Assembly: GCF_000004075.3 (NCBI RefSeq)
Contig: NC_026661.2
Span: 1,984,001 to 2,048,000, forward strand
Source: Cucumis sativus
Lineage: Eukaryota > Streptophyta > Magnoliopsida > Cucurbitales > Cucurbitaceae
Length of the DNA stretch: 64,000 nucleotides
Direction: 5' to 3'
A program made the translations under genes and the position numbers. The notes below the pieces were generated by a model. The model made no database searches and was not told the DNA's origin. It saw nothing but the letters and a program-made list of their open reading frames with translations. The stretch's first letter is position 1. Every line of letters begins with the position of its first letter. Below are positions 1 to 11,955 of this stretch, piece after piece.

Positions 1-3000
1 GAGATGCTCCGGTAGGAATTGTTACTCAATCTCCTAATATTATGGATCTTGTTAAGTGTGATGGTGCTGCCTTATATTTCAGAAAGAAATTTTGGTCACT
101 TGGAGTCACCCCCACAGAGGCGCAAATTAGAAATATAGCTGACTGGCTTCTCAAAGACCATAGTGGAAGCACAGGTTTAAGTACTGATAGCCTTACTGAA
201 GCTGGTTTCTATGGTGCTTCTGCGCTTGGTGATGAGATTTGTGGAATGGCTGCTGTTAGGATCACATCTAAGGACTTCCTTTTCTGGTTTCGGTCACATA
301 TGGCTAAGGAAATCAGGTGGGGTGGTGCAAAACATGATCCTAGTGATGAGGATGATGGAAGAAAGATGCATCCAAGATCATCATTCAAGGCTTTCCTGGA
401 AGTGGTGAAGCGGCGTAGTCAACCTTGGGAAGATGTGGAAATGGATGCCATTCATTCACTGCAATTAATCTTACGAGGTTCTTTACAGGATGAAATTGAA
501 GAAGAATGCAAGGTGATTACAACTGTCCCACCAGTTGATGAGAAGACGCAACAATTGGATGAATTGCGCGTCATTACAAATGAGATGGTTCGCCTAATTG
601 AAACAGCTGCAGTGCCCATCTTGGCTGTAGATGTCTTTGGCAAGATCAATGGGTGGAACTCCAAAGCCACTGAGCTTACAGGATTGGCCATCCAGGAAGC
701 CATTGGCATGCCCTTAGTTGATTGTGTGGTGAATGATTCTGTTAAGGTGGTAAAGAAAATGCTTTCCCTGGCCATTCAAGGTGATTTTTCATCTTAAGCT
801 ATTAGCCTATTTTCTGTTGTTCCATTGATATAACCATTTGTTACTTTTGTATCAAGTGTGTGTATCTTTGTTTTGATATCATAATATGATTTCAATTTGA
901 CGCTGGTAGAGGTTCATTGTGATATATTTGTCGGTCAGTTCTTTGCAGTAATAAATGAGAAGAGATATACAAAACGCAACTAGAATATGAAGCTAACTCA
1001 TTAGCTGGCATAGAAGTCCATTTAGTTTTTTGTTTATTTAACAAGAAAGTAAGGTTTCACTGGCATAACGACATATCCAGAGGGAAATCCTCGAAAAACT
1101 AAGAGTTTCAATGAACTTTTCTAATTGGGATGGATGATTGAAAGAGCACAGTCAGTCTTGTACTAATGTTCTGCATTGCTCATTTGATGAATTTGTTTGC
1201 GAATATTATCAGGCATTGAAGAGAAGAACGTTGAAATCAAACTCAAAACATTTGGAACTGCGGTACAAAATGGTCCAGTGATCTTAGAAGTTAACTCATG
1301 TTGTAGCCGAGACTTAAACAATAATGTTGTAGGAATTTCTTTTATAGGGCAGGATGTAACGAAGCAAAAACTGGTAATGAACCAATACACCCAAATCCAA
1401 GGTGATTACACAGGGATTATGCGAAACCCATCTGCACTTATTCCTCCAATTTTTATGGCCGATGGCGAGGGCCGGTGCTTGGAGTGGAATGATGCAATGG
1501 AAAAGTTATCTGGTTTTAGAAGGGTAGAGATGACAAATAGGATGCTTCTTGGGGAGGTTTTCACGCTTGAAAACTTCGGATGCCGTGTGAAAGATCACAC
1601 GTTGACCAAGCTTAGGATAATACTGCATAGAGTAATTTCAGGCCAGGATACAGAGAAATTTTTGTTTCGGTTCTGTGATCGTGAAGGAAACTACGTCGAA
1701 TCATTGCTTACTGCAAGCAAAAGGACTGATACAGAGGGTACTGTCACTGGGGTTTTCTTCTTCTTGCACGTGGCTAGTCCAGAGCTTCAATATGCTTTGG
1801 AGATGCAGCGGATTTCCGAACAAGCTACAGCGGAAAATCTCCATAAATTGGCATATCTGCGTCAAGAAATTCGAAAACCCCTTGATGGGATTGCACTTAT
1901 GCAGAATCTAATAAGTTCATCTGACTTAAGCATAGAGCAAAAACAGCTAATTAAATTGAACACTTTGAGTCGAGAACAATTACACAAGATTGTACATGAT
2001 ACTGATATCCAGAGTATTGAGGAATGGTATGATCATAGACACATCAATACCATTTTTTTTCTTTTTCCTATTTGGCTTCAATACGTTACTATAATCTTCT
2101 GATCATTTGGGTTATCTCTGGCAGTTACATGGAAACAAACTGTAGTGAATTCAACCTTGGAGATGTTCTTGATGTTGTAACGAATCAAACCATGACGTTG
2201 AGCCAAGAGCGTGAGGTGAAGATCATTTGTGAATCACTTGCCGATGTGTCATCTCTGCACTTATATGGAGATAACTTGAGGCTACAGCAAGTGCTCTCTG
2301 AGTTCTTGACGAACACGCTTCTCTTCACTTGCAAAGAATCGTCTGTCATCTTTAAAGCAACTCCAAGGAAGGAGCGCATTGGGAAGGGAATCCACATTGT
2401 TCATCTTGAATTGAGGTAATTTCTCGTTTCTTGAGTATGACCATGCTGTGTATGTTGCTTTATCTTCCTTCTAAACCCATCACCACAATCAACAGCAATG
2501 AATAGTTTTTGCATTATATTGATGGCATGTTATAGATGCAAATCTTGTAGACATGTTCAAGACTATGTCTATGAACTTTTACATCTCAATGATTCCTAAA
2601 ATCTTTTGGTTCTCATAGTTTGTTAAAGGTTTAGAGATAAGTGAAATATTGTCTTTTTTCATGACTTGAAATTTAAAGTTAAGTTATTCAGATATGTAAT
2701 GCTTAGACGATGGTAGTGAATATGCTCGGCTAACCCGAGTATTGAGAACTGTTTCTTAGTGGATCATGCCTTGATGATATGTGTTATGCTTTTAATGTTA
2801 GATCTATAATCACATCTAAGAATTAATACATTTTCTTGTATACATGTTTACTGAGTACATTGCTTTGCTTTGTCTTCTTGCAAAACATTATCCCTTTTCT
2901 AGCATAGATCCTTTTGGCTTCTTGTTGGAAAATCTGGTACCTGAAAAAGAAAGAAGAGGATGACATTCTTGAGTGAAGATTAAGATTGAGTATTCTAAGA

Positions 3001-3258
3001 TGAATAGGAGCTAATATTTAATGAGATATGGTTGTCATATTATGTAGGATCACCCATCCCACTCCAGGAATTCCTGCACACTTAATCCAAGAGATGTTCG
3101 ACGACAACAACGATAGCTCAAAGGAAGGTCTTGGCTTATACATAAGCCAGAAGCTTGTGAAGATCATGAATGGCACTGTACAGTATCTTCGAGAGGCCGA
3201 AACCTCGTCATTCATCATCCTCATAGAATTCCCCTTAGTAGAGCATGTTGCTAGATGA
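1..3258 (+). CDS. PHYC: Phytochrome C, C-terminal part (5' end outside window)
   Basis: Red/far-red photoreceptor, cytosolic and then nuclear after light activation. I see four exons: 1..780 (reading frame starts at base 3), 1213..2026, 2125..2415 and 3048..3256-3258 (stop TGA). All junctions are GT-AG and rejoin the reading frame exactly, giving the family's usual intron positions. Exon 1 carries the end of the GAF domain, the PHY domain (GGAKHDP, RMHPRSSF-like KMHPRSSF) and the start of PAS1. Exon 2 carries the rest of PAS1, PAS2 ([17 protein letters not shown]) and the histidine-kinase-related dimerisation region, where the bacterial phospho-histidine is absent (LRQEIRKPL), as is normal for plant phytochromes. 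Exons 3-4 carry the ATPase-like region ([22 protein letters not shown]). The ending and linker wording fit PHYC better than PHYA, B or E. Only the chromophore and N-terminal region is missing, because it lies before base 1. A poly(A) signal AATAAAA lies near 3440. Confidence 0.93.
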
Positions 3259-4682
3259 CGATCCGTGTTGACAATTACTTTTACTCTTCTACCCTCACCG
3301 GGCGATTTACTTGAAGATACCTTCTTACTTGATCTCAGCTCTCTGGTATAACCATTGAACGATCCTTGACATTGCTCGGCATCAGAACTGGGATTGTGTG
3401 AGAATATGAGTAGATATTAGAAGGGATGGTCTGAGGTTATAATAAAAGTTCTTTCATGGAGACCAGTTTCGAACTTCAAAGTACCAAAATAGTAACATCT
3501 TTTTCAACCATTTCTGGGTGGGTGTAGGAAAATGCAAGAGCTGTTTTAGCAGTTCATTCCTAAAATCGTTGACTTGGAAACTCCCAAAGTGCAGGGGGAC
3601 GTTGGAATTTTCAAGTTTAAAAATAGGATGGGAAGCATCTCAAAAATAAGTGAGTAAAGTAGAATTGTAAACTTGTTTGTAATGAATGGGTAAATTCCCA
3701 TCATCCCATCTTCTGCTGAAATAATATGCAGTTTTCTTCTCTTCTTGTGTTCAGTTCTGTGCTTCATTTTCTCACAAATTTTCCTTTCTCCTGTTCTCTT
3801 TAGATTGCCTTTCTTAAACGTCATTTCACACTTTATCGATGGACCGTGCAGATACAAAGTAAAATTTTGCAAATAACTATTTTATAAATCAAAATTATAT
3901 GTAAACAAAAAAACATTCATGAACTTTATGGTGCAGAGAGAATTTTGTGTGGAAACATCTTGAGTCAATTGTGGGTCAAGTTTGAATCCAATACCACATA
4001 ATATCTAAGAACTAAATCTAAATTTCATGTTTGAACTGTGCATTTTAAATTCGATTAATACCAAACTTATTCATATCACTAGAAGCTTTCAACTGTTTTA
4101 ATACTCCACGAATCCAATTTTCTTGCACCCTCCTACAGTCCAACAACCCATAGATGCTGGGAGTCATAATCACCATTTAGGTTTCAAACAATCCCTAGAA
4201 GTTTTTAATTTTACAAATATGTTCATTCCGTGATCTTGGGTCGGAAAAATATTAAGTAAAAGGGACACAGTAACGAAATGAAAACAATTCGACTATTTTT
4301 TAAAAATATTTAAAGTGCAAAAGATTTGGTTTTGGTGCAACTCGAGAATCGTTTAAAAAGAATCGTACCAAATATAAGAAGTATTTAAAAGGGACAAATT
4401 ATTTTCCTTGTTGCATTTCGACGAACAGGTGCTGTTGAAAGCAAGCTCAGTTTGGCGATTTTACTGCAATTTCTTTGCATTTTAATATCTTCTATCAACT
4501 GGGTTTGGTTTGATTCTCTGGATGTTCATATTTGTTTTTGCCGTTCCGTTTGTTGAATCAGAATCTGTTCAACACTTATGTTGGTCAAATATTCAAATGT
4601 GATAGAGCAGGGGGCTCCCATGTATCGGTGATCAAACCATGGAACCTTGGATTTACTGCTTTTCTTTCATAATCCTACTAAT
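3259..4682. other. Intergenic: PHYC 3' UTR and upstream region of the PPR gene
   Basis: The first roughly 200 bases look like the PHYC 3' UTR. The rest is AT-rich and holds no coding region that I can support. The last 60 bases contain a short upstream reading frame, described separately, just before the PPR start codon. Confidence 0.6.
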
Positions 4683-4716
4683 ATGTCCCGCTGGTTCTTT
4701 CATACCAGAAGACTAG
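4639..4716 (+). promoter_or_regulatory. Upstream ORF overlapping the PPR start codon
   Basis: An ATG at 4639 in a favourable context (A at -3, G at +4: accATGGaa) opens a 25-codon frame ending at TAG 4714-4716. It overlaps the main PPR ATG at 4683 in a different frame. If the transcript includes it, it should reduce initiation at the main start. Whether it is transcribed cannot be told here; a 5'-UTR intron could remove it. Confidence 0.35.
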
Positions 4717-7700
4717 CTGCTTACAGCCATAGCTCTGTTTTCACCTTTCCACGCTCTGCTTCTTCAATTCCACATTCTCACCATTACCCTCTTCTTTTCA
4801 ACCCCTTTACCAACCCTCTTCCTCCATCTTCAATACCATTGCAAGTCTTAGTTGATTTGTACAAGTCATCTCAACTTCATCACAATCCTGTACAACATGA
4901 TGAAAAGATTGAGTCTCTCGCTCAGCGTTACCGGTATTCTTGCGGCTCAAAAGATGCGGAAGAGCTTCATTTGCAGCTTTTCAAAAATGGGTTCGTTAAT
5001 GATCTGTTTTTGTGTAATACCCTTATTAATATTTATGCTAGAGTTGGTGATTTGGGTTCTGGCCGGAAGGTGTTCGACGAAATGCCCCTTAGGAACTTGG
5101 TTTCTTGGTCTTGCTTGATATCAGGCTATACTCGTAACCGGATGCCAAATGAGGCTTGTGAGCTATTTCGGAAAATGGTGTCTGATGGTTTTATGCCTAA
5201 TCATTATGCTTTTGGCAGCGTCATTCGTGCTTGCCAAGAGTGTGGTGAGTATGGTTTGAAATTTGGGATGCAAATTCATGGGTTGATGTCGAAAACTCAG
5301 TATGTTAATGATGTTACGGCAAGTAATGTTCTGATATCAATGTATGGAAATGCTCTGGGCATGGTTGATTATGCACGTCGTGCTTTCGACAGCATTTGGC
5401 CCCGAAATTTGGTATCTTTGAACTCTATGATTTCTGTTTATTGCCAAAGGGGAGATGCAGTCTCTGCATTTGATATCTTTTCAACCATGCAGAAGGAAGT
5501 CATGGGAGATGGTCTCAAACCCAACGAGTATACATTTGGTAGTTTAATATCTGCTACTTGTTCTTTGGCTAATTCTGGATTGGTTTTGCTTGAACAGCTG
5601 CTGACCAGGGTGGAAAAATCTGGTTTCTTGCATGATTTGTATGTAGGTAGTGCTTTAGTTAGTGGTTTTGCAAAGGCTGGGTCAATTGGTTATGCCAAAA
5701 ATATTTTTCAGAAGATGAGTTATAGAAATGTAGTATCCTTGAACGGTTTGATAATTGGACTGGTAAGACAGAAAAGAGGGGAAGAGGCAGTTGAACTTTT
5801 CATGGAAATGAAGGATTCTGTTGAACTAAACCCTAATTCTTATATGATCATTTTGACTGCTTTTCCCGAGTTCCATGTTCTGGAAAATGGAAAACGGAAA
5901 GGTAGTGAGGTTCATGCGTTCCTCATCCGATCAGGCTTACTCAACGCCCAGATTGCAATAGGGAATGGTCTTATAAATATGTATGCTAAATGTGGAGCAA
6001 TCAATGATGCTTGTGTGGTTTTTAGGCTCATGGATAATAAGGATTCAGTTACATGGAACTCCATGATCACCGGTCTTGACCAAAATAAACAGTTTTTAGA
6101 AGCGGTTAAAACTTTTCAAGAAATGAGAAGAACAGAATTATATCCTTCAAATTTCACAATGATTAGTGCTTTAAGTTCCTGTGCAAGCTTAGGGTGGATC
6201 TCTGTTGGAGAACAATTACATTGTGAAGGACTTAAACTGGGGCTTGATTTGGATGTTTCTGTTTCAAATGCTCTTTTAGCATTGTATGGTGAGTGTGGGT
6301 ATGTAAAGGAATGCCAGAAAGCTTTTTCTTTGATGCTCGATTACGATCATGTTTCATGGAACTCTTTGATTGGCGCTCTAGCAGATTCAGAACCATCAAT
6401 GCTTGAAGCTGTGGAAAGTTTCCTTGTTATGATGCGTGCTGGTTGGGATCCTAATAGAGTGACCTTCATTACCATACTTGCAGCAGTGTCTTCTCTTTCA
6501 CTTCATGAACTAGGCAAGCAAATTCATGCTTTAGTCTTAAAGCGTAATGTTGCAGCTGACACTGCTATAGAGAATGCACTTTTGGCTTGCTATGGGAAGT
6601 GTGGAGATATGGGTTACTGTGAGAATATCTTTTCGAGAATGTCTGATAGACAAGACGAAGTGAGTTGGAATTCTATGATTTCGGGTTATATACATAACGA
6701 GCTCTTGCCCAAGGCCATGGACATGGTCTGGTTTATGATGCAAAAAGGCCAGAGATTGGATGGTTTCACCTTTGCAACTGTGCTTAGTGCTTGTGCAACC
6801 GTCGCAACATTAGAGCGTGGCATGGAAGTTCATGGATGCAGTGTAAGAGCTTGTTTGGAATCTGATATTGTTATTGGGAGCGCACTTGTGGACATGTATG
6901 CCAAATGTGGAAGGATAGACTATGCTTCAAGATTCTTTGAAATGATGCCAGCCAGAAACTTGTATTCTTGGAACTCCATGATTTCAGGGTATGCGCGCCA
7001 TGGACACGGAACAAAGTCTTTGGATCTTTTCGCCCAAATGAAGTTACAAGGTCCACTACCAGATCATGTAACTTTTGTTGGAGTTCTGTCAGCATGTAGT
7101 CACGCAGGTTTAGTCAATGAAGGGTTCAGTCATTTTGATTCAATGAGTGAAATATACGGATTAGCTCCTCGCATGGAACACTTTTCATGTATGGTAGATC
7201 TTCTTGGTCGTGTCGGGGAGCTAAACAAAATGGAGGATTTTCTCAATCAGATGCCAGTAAAGCCTAATGTTCTTATATGGAGGACTGTTTTAGGGGCCTG
7301 TTGCAGAGCCAACGGTCGAAACACAGCACTTGGGAGGAGAGCAGCTGAAATGCTGCTGGAAATGGAACCAACAAATGCAGTGAACTACATTCTTCTCTCA
7401 AATATGTATGCTTCTGGCGGAAAGTGGGATGACGTAGCGAAAACGAGGGTGGCAATGAGGAAAGCATTCGTGAAGAAGGAAGCTGGATGCAGTTGGGTGA
7501 CAATGAAGGATGGTGTTCATGTGTTTGTTGCAGGAGACAAATCACATCCCGAAAAGGACTTAATATATGAAAAACTGAAGGAACTAAATGGGAAAATGAG
7601 GCTAGCAGGGTACATACCAGAGACGAGATTCGCACTCTACGACCTTGAAGGGGAGAGTAAGGAGGAGTTATTGAGCTATCATAGTGAGAAAATTGCCGTT

Positions 7701-7886
7701 GCTTTTGTTCTTACTCGTCCATCAAAAATGCCGATTAGAATATTGAAGAACCTTAGAGTTTGTGGGGATTGCCACTCTGCTTTCAAATATATTTCACAGA
7801 TCGTTGAAAGGCAAATAGTTTTGAGAGATTCAAATAGATTTCACCACTTTGAAAATGGCAAATGTTCATGTGGAGATTTTTGGTAG
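4683..7886 (+). CDS. MEF7: PLS-class pentatricopeptide repeat protein with DYW domain, MEF7-like
   Basis: Probable mitochondrial C-to-U RNA editing factor of 1,067 residues in one exon. The frame stays open back to 4647, but that first codon is TTG. The first in-frame ATG is 4683 (MSRWFFHTRRL), which starts a basic, Ser-rich leader fitting an organelle transit peptide. From about residue 80 a long series of P, L and S repeats follows (many copies of the type VSWNSMISGY, MYAKCG, ACSHAGL), then E/E+ motifs and a DYW deaminase-like domain with the zinc/catalytic signature HSE at 1000-1002 and CxxC at 1027-1030, ending CSCGDFW. Wording and unusual length resemble Arabidopsis At5g09950 (MEF7) closely, as I recall that protein. 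RNA targets cannot be read from the sequence. Confidence 0.9.
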   Translation: MSRWFFHTRRLAAYSHSSVFTFPRSASSIPHSHHYPLLFNPFTNPLPPSSIPLQVLVDLYKSSQLHHNPVQHDEKIESLAQRYRYSCGSKDAEELHLQLFKNGFVNDLFLCNTLINIYARVGDLGSGRKVFDEMPLRNLVSWSCLISGYTRNRMPNEACELFRKMVSDGFMPNHYAFGSVIRACQECGEYGLKFGMQIHGLMSKTQYVNDVTASNVLISMYGNALGMVDYARRAFDSIWPRNLVSLNSMISVYCQRGDAVSAFDIFSTMQKEVMGDGLKPNEYTFGSLISATCSLANSGLVLLEQLLTRVEKSGFLHDLYVGSALVSGFAKAGSIGYAKNIFQKMSYRNVVSLNGLIIGLVRQKRGEEAVELFMEMKDSVELNPNSYMIILTAFPEFHVLENGKRKGSEVHAFLIRSGLLNAQIAIGNGLINMYAKCGAINDACVVFRLMDNKDSVTWNSMITGLDQNKQFLEAVKTFQEMRRTELYPSNFTMISALSSCASLGWISVGEQLHCEGLKLGLDLDVSVSNALLALYGECGYVKECQKAFSLMLDYDHVSWNSLIGALADSEPSMLEAVESFLVMMRAGWDPNRVTFITILAAVSSLSLHELGKQIHALVLKRNVAADTAIENALLACYGKCGDMGYCENIFSRMSDRQDEVSWNSMISGYIHNELLPKAMDMVWFMMQKGQRLDGFTFATVLSACATVATLERGMEVHGCSVRACLESDIVIGSALVDMYAKCGRIDYASRFFEMMPARNLYSWNSMISGYARHGHGTKSLDLFAQMKLQGPLPDHVTFVGVLSACSHAGLVNEGFSHFDSMSEIYGLAPRMEHFSCMVDLLGRVGELNKMEDFLNQMPVKPNVLIWRTVLGACCRANGRNTALGRRAAEMLLEMEPTNAVNYILLSNMYASGGKWDDVAKTRVAMRKAFVKKEAGCSWVTMKDGVHVFVAGDKSHPEKDLIYEKLKELNGKMRLAGYIPETRFALYDLEGESKEELLSYHSEKIAVAFVLTRPSKMPIRILKNLRVCGDCHSAFKYISQIVERQIVLRDSNRFHHFENGKCSCGDFW

Positions 7887-9690
7887 AACAGATTCTTTCT
7901 TTTGAAGATATTTATTGATATTCAAAATGTGTTATTAATATTATTGCCCACACAAATTAGTTCTCTTTCTTTCATTTTTCTTTAATCCATCACCATTTTT
8001 TCTTCGGTCAGAAGTTAAACTTGATAAAGTCATCTAGTCCCTTGTTTTTTAGAATCGTTGTAACGAATATGAATTCAACTTCAAGACAAATGCACAATAT
8101 CTCTTTCTTATGCGGCCTCAGTCGCAACACAATTTAGAAAGGTCCGCACAATATCTCTTTCTTATGCGGCCTCAGTCGCAACACAATTTAGAAAGGTCCG
8201 CACAATATCTCTTTCTTATGCGGCCTCAGTCGCAACACAATTTATAAAGGTCCAAAAACAAAGCATAGGAAGACGCAAAGAATATTGCGTGGAATAAAAT
8301 ACTCCTTGTATATAGTTCAAAGAAGATTTCGAAGGTCCAAATGATCTGGGGGACTAATCTTTATTCATATTAGAAGTTATTCACTCCCACATAAAGAAAT
8401 ATGAAAAATGGGTAAATATTTTCAAGGTTTCAACATCCCATGTAGATGTGGATGCAACACTATGTCGAGACCCATTAATCGACATGACAATATAGATCAA
8501 CTGTTTGTTTTAGACTTTTTTTACGTTAACTAAAAGTTTAGTCCTTAAACTTTCAAAATTTTGAGTTTTTTCTATTTGATCTCGAATTTTAAAAAGTATC
8601 TTATAGGCCACTAACTTTCAAACTTGTGTTTAATAGATATTTAACATATTTAATTATCACTATCTATCACATACAAACTTTGATAGTCTACTATTATCTA
8701 TCACTAATAGACACTAATAGTAGTTTATTAAGTTTTACTACTAATGGGGAGCGACATTATGCAATTTTTACAGGTATTTGAAATATTCACGTGGCTTCAA
8801 ATAATTACCCTTAATTTAAGGGATTTAAATCAAATTTTATGTTTAATGCAAGTTTTGTGTCTAATATGTTTTAAGTTATTTAATGTGTAAATAATGGATT
8901 GGACACAAAAGTAAACATTAAGCACTTTTGCTTAATTGTATTAAAGAGAAAAAAAAAATTCACAGATCTATTAAAAACAAAATTAAAAACTTACCCGACT
9001 TATTGGATAATTTTTTTTAATTAAGAGACCAAATACACTAAACATAAAGATACAAGTCTAATTTTCATTTAGCCTCTAAGAACTTGTTAGCTAATTGAGT
9101 TCAAAAGGTAGCTTTGAGCCTTTCACTATATATTATATTGTGCGATACGTTATATTAATTGAACCTCATTTTGTAGGATTAGGATTAGGAAGACATCTTA
9201 ACATGATTTAATTGAGTAATTTATTTACATAATTTTATGTCATTAATCAAACATTTCATAATTGAATAAATCAACACGAATATGAAAATACATTTTTGTT
9301 CAAACCAAACCTTCAAGCAATAATGGAGGATGTGATCGCTCAAAAATTGTAAAGGTTAATTTTAATTTCAGTTTCTTGTTCATCGCATTTTCTTTTCCCG
9401 GCTAAAATTTCTTGTTTGATCACTTTTTTTTTTCCCTCATCTTTCTGCTCCGAATTCTCTTTTCTTGAATTTATTGATTCTTGATTCTTCAAATTTTGCT
9501 TCCATTAGTTTGATTTTCATTCGTGTATTCAAAATTTTACCTGATGATTGAGGAAATTTGCACAATCACGTTCTGAATGGCTTGTTAGCTGCATTTTTTG
9601 GAGTTTTACCCTTGCTTCCGTTTAGTGGGATCTTTCCTTTTTCATATTACCAGCATGAAAGCAGAGCGTGAAGATTATGTTTTCTCCACA
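7887..9690. other. Intergenic, repeat-bearing
   Basis: No gene seen. It contains a 54-bp tandem repeat (separate entry) and, at about 8658-8735, short alternating TCTATCAC / TAATAGA motifs. The last 300 bases are T-rich leader-like sequence before the FRS10-like pseudogene. Confidence 0.6.
8092..8253. repeat. 54-bp tandem repeat, three copies
   Basis: Three abutting 54-base units, each beginning GCACAATATCTC and ending GAAAGGTCC. Units 1 and 2 are identical and unit 3 differs by one base (TTTATAAAGG for TTTAGAAAGG). The array lies about 200 bp past the PPR stop codon, so it could sit in or near the 3' UTR. The near-identity suggests recent expansion. Confidence 0.95.
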
Positions 9691-9691
9691 A

Positions 9692-11955
9692 ATGGCAATG
9701 AAGCTACTGGCTAACATTTGGATTCGACGGCAGCAGTGCCCATGTGGAGATTGGAATTGTTATATTAGCTGCGAAGGTGAAGATCAGGCTTCCATAAATG
9801 CGGAGGTGGTGAAGAGTGAGACAGTGCCATCTCAATTGTCATTAGATTCTGTCTTCACTCCCTATGTTGGTCAAATATTCAAAAGTGATGATGATGCCTT
9901 TGAGTACTACAGCAACTTTGCTCGAAAGGATGGGTTCTCAATTCGGAAAGACCGTTCAACAAAAAGCCAAAGTATAGGGGTTTATAGACGAGATATTGTT
10001 TGTTATCGGTCTGGATATAATCAACCAAGGAAGAAGGTCAATGTAGAACACCCTCGGGAGCGGAAATCTGTTAGATGTGGATGTGATGCTAAATTGTATT
10101 TGACCAAGGAAATTGTAGATGGTGTTAGTCAATGGTATGTGTCACAGTTTAGTAATGTTCATAATCATGAATTGTTGGAAGATGACCTGGTGCGTTTGCT
10201 TCCAGCATATCGGAAAATACAGAAGGCTGATCAGGAACGTATTCTAATACTCTCCAAAGCTGGATTTCCCGTGAATAGGATTCTGAAGGTGTTGGAGTTA
10301 GAAAAGGGTGTGCAACCTGGACAGTTGCCTTTTATAGAGAAGGATGTTAGGAACTTTGTTAGGACTTCTAAGAAAACTGTTGATGAGAATGATGCTTTGC
10401 TGAATGAGAAAAGAGAGAATCAACTGCTGGAACTTCTCGAGATATGCAAGGGTATGGCCGAGAGGGATTCAGGAATTTTTTTTATTATACTAGAGATGAA
10501 AATGGTGAGGTTGAAAATATATCATGGGCATATGGTGATCCTATTCGTGCTTATTCTGTGTTTGGTGATGTAGTTTCTTTTGAAATTAGTTATCATTCCA
10601 TTACCTTTGGGTTACTCCTTGGAGTTTGGTTTGGCACGAACAATCTCGGAAAGGCAATTATACAAGCTGCGCCCGCTGCATGAAGACAACCCACACTCAT
10701 TTTCTTGGGCTGTACCGGTTCGTGGACGCAATTTCTTGTCATCAGTGTGCACCTACCTTCATGTGTCTTTTCACAGTTTTCTTATTTTTAACAGAAATTT
10801 GTACAATTCATGAGAGGAAAGCATCCACAGACAATTCTAACTGACTTAGATTCAGGGCTCACGGATGCCATATCAATAGAACTTCCAAATACAAAACATG
10901 TTGTGTGTATATGGCATATTCTATCTAAACTATCAAGTTGGTTCTCGTTGCCCCTTGGGGTTGCAATATAGAAACTTTAAAGTTCAGTTTGATTTGTTGT
11001 GGCATCTGGAGAATATAGCTGATTTTGAGCATCAATGGGGTCCTATGGTTGCACAATTTGGTCTTGCTTCTGATAAGCATATAGCTTTACTATATTTGGA
11101 TCGGGCATCATGGCCGTTTTCCTTTATTAGAAGTTCCTTTCTGGCTCGTACACTGACAGTTGATTTCTTTAAATCCTTAGAAGTGTTCTTGAAAATAATC
11201 TTGAGTGCACAGACATGTTTGAAAATATTCTTTGAACAGGTAGTGCTACTTTTTGTTCTTCTTTGCTGTAGTAGTAGACTTATGCTGGTTATGAATATGA
11301 TATCAAACTAAAATTTTCAGTATGTTGGTTTTGTTTCGTGTAGGTCAGTAATGCTGCAAACTCCGGAATTCAAGCCAAAGAAGGTATGCAGTATTTACAC
11401 ATTAAGACGTGCATGCCTATCGAACAGCATGCACAGAGTATTCTCACACCTTATGCCTTCAGTGTGTTGCAAAATGAAATTGTGTTATCCATGCAATATG
11501 TTGCTACAGAAATGGGAAATGGTTCATACCTTTTGCAACATTATAAGAAAATGGATGTTGAGCGTCTTGTTAGTTGGACACAAGAAGATGACAAGTAAGT
11601 CCACTGTTCCTGTAAAGAGTTTGAACACTTAGGAATATTGTGCTGGCATTCAATTCGAGCACTTGTTTTGAAGAACTACTTTAAACTCCCAGATAAATGC
11701 CTTTTACTTCGTTGGCGACTACAGAACTCTTTAGGTATTGTAGACAATGCACATTCTCAAGGCAGAAGCGAAGCTTGCGCCCAAGCTTTTCATTCTCCTG
11801 CTGCAACTCTGTTGACAGAGTCCTTGATGTCCCATGAGCGTTTTAATTATGTTCATAGAGAACTCTCAGGTCTCCTTGAACATGTCAGATCCATGCCAGT
11901 GGTTGACGAGTTCTCATTGAACACAATGACCGGAAACAAGGTTAACGATCCATAG
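9692..11955 (+). pseudogene. FRS10: FAR1-related sequence 10-like, disrupted
   Basis: FRS proteins are nuclear factors descended from Mutator-like transposases. The N-terminal start (NIWIRRQQCPCGDW), the FAR1 DNA-binding domain (GFSIRK, RCGCDAKLYLTK, HNHELLEDD), the transposase-like core (WAYGDPIRAYSVFGD, HPQTILTD, RASWPFSFIRSSF) and the SWIM zinc finger (CSCKEFEH...CWH) all match FRS10, but they lie in different frames. Breaks: a frameshift at the T8 run at 10476-10483; another near 10665; about 115 bases of unmatched sequence after the HSFSWA motif (about 10715-10800); a frameshift near 10965; and a TAA at about 11598 just before the SWIM motif. A plausible intron with GT-AG ends is 11240..11343. 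The wide spread of lesions argues against one sequencing error. The first ATG fitting the family start is 9692. Confidence 0.85.

Noticed and set aside
4647..4682. Longer N terminus for the MEF7-like protein
   Set aside because: The extended frame begins with TTG, not ATG. The first in-frame ATG is 4683.
8092..8253. CRISPR-like array
   Set aside because: Units abut directly without unique spacers and this is a plant nuclear sequence, so it is a simple tandem repeat.
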